Source: Stenopsyche tienmushanensis
Taxonomy: Eukaryota > Arthropoda > Insecta > Trichoptera > Stenopsychidae
DNA: 64,000 bases
Assembly (NCBI GenBank): GCA_008973525.1
Contig: WACJ01000524.1
Location: 1,860,001-1,924,000, forward strand
Direction: 5' to 3'
The notes beneath the pieces are model-generated. The model saw nothing but the letters and a program-made list of their open reading frames with translations, did not search any database and had not been told where the DNA came from. Position 1 is the first letter of the stretch. Each line of letters opens with the position of its first letter. Made by a program: the position numbers and the translations under genes. Shown here piece after piece: positions 61,104 through 64,000 of this stretch.

Positions 61104-61210
61104 TACACTCAAACCTTTTTTTGTGCGATTTCGAAGTTATGCGGTTTTTTTAAAGCATTTTTTTTTATTTCATAAAGAGTACGCATCGAGATATTTTGGA
61201 TAAAAAAGGA
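61104..61210. repeat. End of a GTGCGATTT-family repeat
   Basis: Reads TACACTCAAACCTTTTTTTG and then TGCGATTTCGAAGTTATGCG. It is the inverse of the right end of the 52468-53408 copy, and the match continues through the TACGCATCGAGATATTTTGG region (53275-53310 inverted). Confidence 0.7.
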
Positions 61211-61400
61211 GATTAATTAATTTTTCTTTGCGGACCCCCTCTTGAACAACATTTTTTTACGTCTTCTAATTATGAATAAAAGGAATAAAAATAGTAGTAA
61301 AAAGAATTTTAAAAATTACAAATCATAACATATTTAACCCATACAACATTTATTGGTTAAAATAGATCTTATTATAATGTTTTCTATAGATACTTTTGAT

Positions 61401-62115
61401 TTAATAAGATGGGTGAAGTTGTTTTCTTGAAACCAGAAGCACAATGTCGGACTCTATGTTGGAAGGTTTTATTATAAGGTCCTCTTCTACATTGAGCTTG
61501 TTTATATATTTTGATTTCATACAAAATATTACCGAAAAAGTCTGTTCACATAAATATGTTGTAAAAAATGGAATCGAATGTTGGAGTCCTTTAATTGCAA
61601 GCGCAGTGTAATCACCAAAAGCTTGTCAGTTCCGCTTAGTTGAATTGTAATTTTATGGACGTATCGCAGGATAATCCTACGAGAATGTCCTGTTCATATG
61701 TAGATAAGTATTTATTAGCAGTGACTTCCGTGTTGATTGGATCTCTAATTCAGTTGTTGTCAGAAATTGAACTGGGAAAATAATTCCTAAAGTTGCATTT
61801 TAGAGTCATTAAACTTTCAACAAAAATCTGCCGAATTTCATCAGGAAACTCCACATTCGAAGTTTCTATAAAATCGGTGAGCTCCATTTTTGGATTCCAA
61901 CGATTCCCTATGTATAGAGCAATGGTTCCAAATGACCTGAGGTACTACACCTTTAATAAGAGCAATCAATCCAGTTTTTGATCCTGACATTGTACGAGCC
62001 CCATCAGTGCATATTCCAAAACATTTTAACCACTCGATCTCATTTTTAACTATAACATTATTCAAACTATCAAATATAGCCTCGGCTATAGTACACGATG
62101 TTAGTTACTGAAGTG
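61401..62115 (-). pseudogene. hAT transposase remnant (ZBED5/SCAND3-like)
   Basis: On the minus strand: WLKCFGICTDGARTMSGSKT and QVIWNHCSIHRESLESKNG (the C.GI.TDGA.AM and CIHRE blocks). Then FIETSNVEFPDEIRQIF in another frame, and a C-terminal YLCEQTFSVI, SKYINKLNVEEDLIIKPSNI and QLHPSY hAT dimerisation region ending at 61401. Frameshifts and stops separate the pieces, and the BED finger is not seen. It lies upstream of the first visible PLCE1 exon, in the same orientation. Confidence 0.8.
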
Positions 62116-64000
62116 TTCGCTGTGGTTTGTTTGCAAATGACGTCGGAATTTGGCGGATTTCATACATTCGTTTGATAAACTTTCGTGACATAGAACACAG
62201 ACATGTCTATCAATATTTTTTATGTTTTAACCAGTTTGGAAGCCTTATTTAATACTGCTAGAAAAGTATTTAAAATAATCTGAAGTTTCATCTTATAATG
62301 GATATATTTAAAGACATGTATGTTGAGATGTAATATTTTTCCCCTTAGGGGATGATCTTTGTGTATCAATGCAATTAATAATATGTACGATCTAAGAGAG
62401 AATTTTATTATATTACAGGCAAGTAATTAGTGCCCTATTTGCTTTTAAATAAAAAATACGGTATACGTTAAGTTCATAAAAAAATTGTATGGGTTAAATG
62501 TAAAGATTGAGCTGAATTTATTTTCGTAAATTAAATTAATAATAAAGTGGGCGATGGAAATAATGAAGAGTAAAAAACATGGAGTATCTTTGTTTTTAAA
62601 AATAATATAAAATGTGCGCAAAATAAATAATATTTTCCATAGTAGGTCATCGGATCATCCCCAACTCGTATTACGGTGGGAAAATTCTTCTATTACATGG
62701 GGAGGTTTTAAGCGTTTACCACCAGTTTTCCATCTCATTACGTTTTTTTGATTTTTTTCGACTTCGGGTAACTTTTTTGCGAAACAAGCAAAATGAACCG
62801 CCACCCCAAATCGATGGTGGGAAAACTTTTAGCGATTCAGACACCCAAATAGCGGCAATCGGAAAGAGACCTCTTTGCTCATCGGAACTGAATTCGCAGA
62901 TGTAATAAGACCCCGAGTCCTTCGTTATTTTTCTCATGCCTCCAAATGATTTATTTGCGTATGAAATACATTTTAAGAAAGGGAGAAATCCGTAAAAATT
63001 CCCTTTGAGAGCAAATAAAATAAAAATTTGAGTCATCTACGGGAGGTTGTTCGGTAGAATGTTACGCAGAATTGAACCGAATGCGAATGTATTCCATTCA
63101 AGAAATTTGATCCCATATTTTTTATTTGCGAGGGTAGTGGGTAGGGGTTGAAACGGAACAATGCTTTCAATTCTTTGTGTACGTTTACAGAAAAATCTTG
63201 GGGTTTCCATTGCATACATATCATTGTAAATTAATCGCCCGAGACGAAATACTGATCAACAGAATATTTAATAAGCTTCTATAAATATTATATTATATAA
63301 GGTTGCGGCCAAAAATAAAATCCACGATTTCAAATGGTATATGAAATTGGGATTTACAGATTGGGTTACTTGGAAATCTTAAAAAAAAAGTTGGCATATT
63401 CTTTTGAAAAGCATAATAAACATGATATTATTGATGTCCATTTTTAGTAACGGAGTTGATTATCATTTTAAATGCAAAAAAATAACATTTGAATATTGAG
63501 CGAATAAAAATGAATGCCTTAGAAACGAGCATGATTATATGGAAACAATATAATTTCACTAATCAATGCAATAAAATAAATATTTTGCAAATTTAATAAA
63601 ATATAGAGTACTAATTTCGAGGACTTCTGGTGTAATTAAAATTATGGATTTACAAGGGTCCACCTAATTGACACGGTCAGATTTCAAATTATGTATCTTG
63701 AAATAATTTATGGATAATTTAATTTTAGGCTATAACCGCAATCTTGGGACTAACGTTGTTATTGCTTAATGAAATTTATGAAATATTTTTATGAAATGAA
63801 TTGAATTGATTTATTTGAAGAAGGGCATAGAAATATCGCTTCATTCGTTCTCATACATTTTTTTTATTAACTTGGCATCAAAAACATGGACCGAAGAAGG
63901 AAGCAACAAACGGAACTTAAAAACAATGGATTGAAAACAATTTTGTTGGATCTAGAAGGGAGGAAAGCCGGTTAATAAAATTTCGCTTTTATATTATATT
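62116..64000. other. AT-rich sequence at the window's right end
   Basis: Presumably PLCE1 intron or upstream sequence. A less AT-rich stretch at 62690-63225 holds two overlapping minus-strand ORFs (106 and 63 codons) with no recognisable domain. Their phase does not fit the first visible PLCE1 exon, so I assign no gene. Nothing else is seen. Confidence 0.4.

Noticed and set aside
62716..63224. Two minus-strand ORFs as 5' exons of PLCE1
   Set aside because: The donor-like GTAAAC at the end of the first gives phase 2, whereas the first visible PLCE1 exon needs phase 1. No family resemblance.
1..64000. CRISPR arrays, operons, prokaryotic promoters, rRNA or tRNA genes
   Set aside because: The DNA is eukaryotic nuclear sequence. 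No regularly spaced direct repeats, no rRNA segments and no tRNA cloverleaf with internal A/B boxes were seen, though reading by eye could miss a tRNA.

Overview
The window is nuclear DNA of an insect, or at least an arthropod. It is AT-rich, and its genes have short phase-consistent exons with GT-AG introns. Intergenic and intronic DNA is full of mariner, hAT and pogo remnants. The gene set is metazoan: scramblase, cilium, spliceosome and phospholipase C epsilon genes. I cannot name the order from sequence alone. All exon chains below were assembled by hand from splice signals and reading-frame closure. The exon lengths add up to whole codons in every gene.

Layout: an XK-related membrane protein (minus strand, 3' end beyond position 1) is followed by a hAT remnant. 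Next come MALSU1 (mitochondrial ribosome assembly, minus) and a single-exon, GC-rich cyclin Y (plus). A 4.6 kb non-coding stretch carries a pogo-type MITE. CWC22 (minus) and NOSIP (plus) then diverge from a shared 1 kb upstream region. A 559-codon LINE-type reverse-transcriptase ORF follows (plus); it is uninterrupted but has lost its catalytic residues. After it comes IFT88 (plus, 19 coding exons), which has two related hAT-type elements in its introns. About 4 kb of AT-rich spacer holds a decayed mariner. The right half, from about 32.7 to 61 kb, is one minus-strand gene, phospholipase C epsilon (PLCE1). It has 36 recognisable exons covering part of the RasGEF domain, EF-hand-like, PLC X and Y, C2 and two RA domains, and its 5' end lies beyond 64 kb. 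One PLCE1 intron exceeds 10 kb and is full of transposon debris. The last 3 kb holds a second hAT transposase remnant and no gene I can support.

The genes do not form one pathway. CWC22 and NOSIP are both spliceosome-associated, which makes their head-to-head arrangement worth noting. The most interesting points are the catalytically dead but open reverse transcriptase; the in-frame TGA near the end of PLCE1 followed by 648 further in-frame codons (readthrough or exon skipping); the frame break or alternative 3' splice site in IFT88; the two transposon copies in IFT88 with exact 8-bp target duplications, each carrying a mariner passenger; and the intronless GC-rich cyclin Y.
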